Source: Notolepis coatsorum (taxonomy: Eukaryota; Chordata; Actinopteri; Aulopiformes; Paralepididae). Taken from it: 64,000 nt of DNA. The stretch lies in assembly GCA_963971535.1 (NCBI GenBank), contig OZ020591.1, forward strand, positions 16,974,823 to 17,038,822. Reading direction: 5' to 3'. The position numbers and the translations under genes were made by a program. This document shows, in pieces, positions 62,664-64,000 of this stretch (its first letter is position 1; each line of letters starts with the position of its first letter). A model generated the notes under the pieces. The model had not been told where the DNA came from. It worked only from the letters and a program-made list of their open reading frames with translations, and did not search any database.

Positions 62664-64000
62664 TAAGCACAGTGGTTTTTTAATTCAATACCAAGCGTTC
62701 GTGAGCAGAGCGTGATGACCTCATTCACGAAGTGCGTTCCGTTGTCGGATCTTATTATAGATGATATTCCGTGCGTTGAAAAGATGTCTTTACACAGTAT
62801 GTTTGCTACTGTAAGTGCTGTTAAATCTTTTGTTGGAAATATTTCTACCCATTTAGAAAATGCATCAATGATTACCAAACAGTATCTTAGTTTACCGTTT
62901 TGAGATAATTCTATGAAGTCCATGTGTATCACTTGAAATGGGTGTGTGGGTTTAGGGAAACTTCCTCTTTTTGGTCGGCAGCCACCCTGCGAGTTATTTT
63001 TACAACAGATCAAGCATGCTCTACAAAAATTTTTTGTATAGTTTTGGTAATTAGGAGCATAGAACACTTTCATCACCTGTGATATCATCCCACAGCTTGA
63101 GACATGGGTAACCCCATGACTCAATATAGCTGCCACCTTATACATAGCTTTAGGCAGAACCAGCTTGTCCTGTATAGTGAGAAGTCCCCTGGGGTTTCTC
63201 ACAGCGCCTGCGCGCGTCCATGCCTGTTGCTCCAGTATGGGTGCAGCGTTTTGCATGTCTAGTAGGATTTCACAATCGATGGGCGTGTTTACAGACGTGT
63301 CACTTACGAAAGTGTCATGTGTCTTTGGGTTTTTTCCCACAGCTGCTAATTTCGCCATCTTGTCTGCAAAGTTGTTTCCGGTGGTAACCAACGATGTGTC
63401 TGTCTTGTGTGCGGCACATTTGCACAATGCAAGCGAATTTGGTAATGAGACCACATCTAAAAGTTGTTTTAGTAGTTCCCCATGAGTCACAGCTTTTCCT
63501 GTTGAGGTAATCATTCATCTGCGTGCCCACAACTGTGCAAAGTGATGGACTGCAGAAAAAGCATACTGGCTGTCAGTATATAGGTTAATCTTTTTTCCCT
63601 CTGCCCATTTGCAGGCTGCAATTATGGCTGACAATTCAGCTGCTTGGGCAGATAGGTGTGATGATAATTCTTTTCCTATGAGCAGTGTATCTACGGTTGT
63701 TACTGCGAATCCTGTATGTGTTTTGCCATACTGATCTTTTGACGATGAGCCGTCAACAAAAATGTCTATGTAGCCTTGTTGAGGTGTGTCATGCATGTCT
63801 TGTCTCGGTTTGGTAGCTTGGTCTGTCTCATGAATGCAGCAGTGGGGTGTACCATTCTCTGCTGTTGGCAAAAGTGTTGCTGGATTCAACATGGTGCATC
63901 GTTTCAATGTTATGTGAGGTTGTGACAACAGCGTGGCTGTCAAGTATAAGTGTCTGGCTGCTGTGAGGAATGTTAATTTAGCTTGTAGTAGTAACGCATC
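62664..64000 (-). pseudogene. ERV pol fragment: RNase H and integrase, runs off the edge
   Basis: From the window edge: the end of the connection domain, then retroviral RNase H (FVDGSSSKD; AELSAIIAACKWAEG; NLYTDSQYA), a frameshift near 63515, and the RNase H end (GNNFADKMAKLA). Integrase follows, with an HHCC finger (CRACLICCKNN), HMDFIELS and RSDNGTHFVNEV, stopping at TLGIELKNHCAY where the LTR of the neighbouring ERV begins. This point is a few residues past the start of the integrase piece at 54926, so the two pieces overlap in the protein and differ in sequence. They probably come from different ERV lineages. Confidence 0.88.

Overview
This window looks like teleost fish nuclear DNA. It is almost entirely transposable elements nested in one another, plus minisatellites. 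The fish call rests on the element mix: L2/CR1-type LINEs with short 3' microsatellite tails, many hAT elements with 8-bp target duplications, tRNA-derived SINEs, a BEL/Pao and a Gypsy LTR retrotransposon, and gammaretrovirus-like ERVs. I recognise no ordinary host gene with confidence. The nearest candidate is a short THAP-domain ORF near 28.5 kb, which may itself come from a transposon. Family names come from motifs read by eye; no database search was run.

Layout. 0-4.4 kb: SINE end, an L2 LINE split by a hAT element, a satellite-like stretch, and a second LINE relic split by another hAT element. 4.4-18.9 kb: a 33-bp minisatellite whose unit is a tandemly copied piece of that LINE's reverse-transcriptase reading frame. 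It was later split by a solo LTR (4666-5233), a complete minus-strand BEL/Pao element (6383-16882) and a hAT remnant (17061-18401). 18.9-28 kb: LINE relics, a SINE, a fold-back repeat and a long minus-strand LINE ('LINE-A'). LINE-A was invaded by a second LINE, creating an in-frame chimeric ORF, and by a hAT element. 28-36.5 kb: the THAP ORF, hAT transposase debris, a SINE, several nested hAT elements and a 204-bp near-perfect palindrome. 36.6-49.2 kb: one hAT element expanded to 12.6 kb by a minus-strand Gypsy element (itself carrying a solo BEL LTR) and a 60-bp minisatellite. 49.2-52.5 kb: hAT fragments and a tandemly duplicated LTR-bearing segment. 52.3-64 kb: minus-strand retroviral sequence. 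An ERV with an intact env ORF (52786-54279) is followed by an env-less ERV (54927-62663) and by part of a third pol sequence running off the right edge.

How the parts relate. The LTR elements each carry the expected parts in order: gag with zinc knuckles, protease, reverse transcriptase, RNase H and integrase, with flanking LTRs. Both the BEL and Gypsy elements have a purine-rich tract at the 3' LTR. For BEL the primer site matches tRNA-Tyr well; for Gypsy the primer match is only partial. The non-autonomous hAT elements would need transposase supplied in trans; only two degenerate hAT transposase C-termini are present.

The most notable item is in the env-less ERV pol. Between protease and reverse transcriptase lies an extra segment of about 125 residues with two His-x-Thr-Leu motifs, arranged as in 2H phosphoesterases such as CNPase. 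I do not know of a retroviral pol with such a domain at this position. It is an inference from motifs that structure prediction and a profile search would settle.
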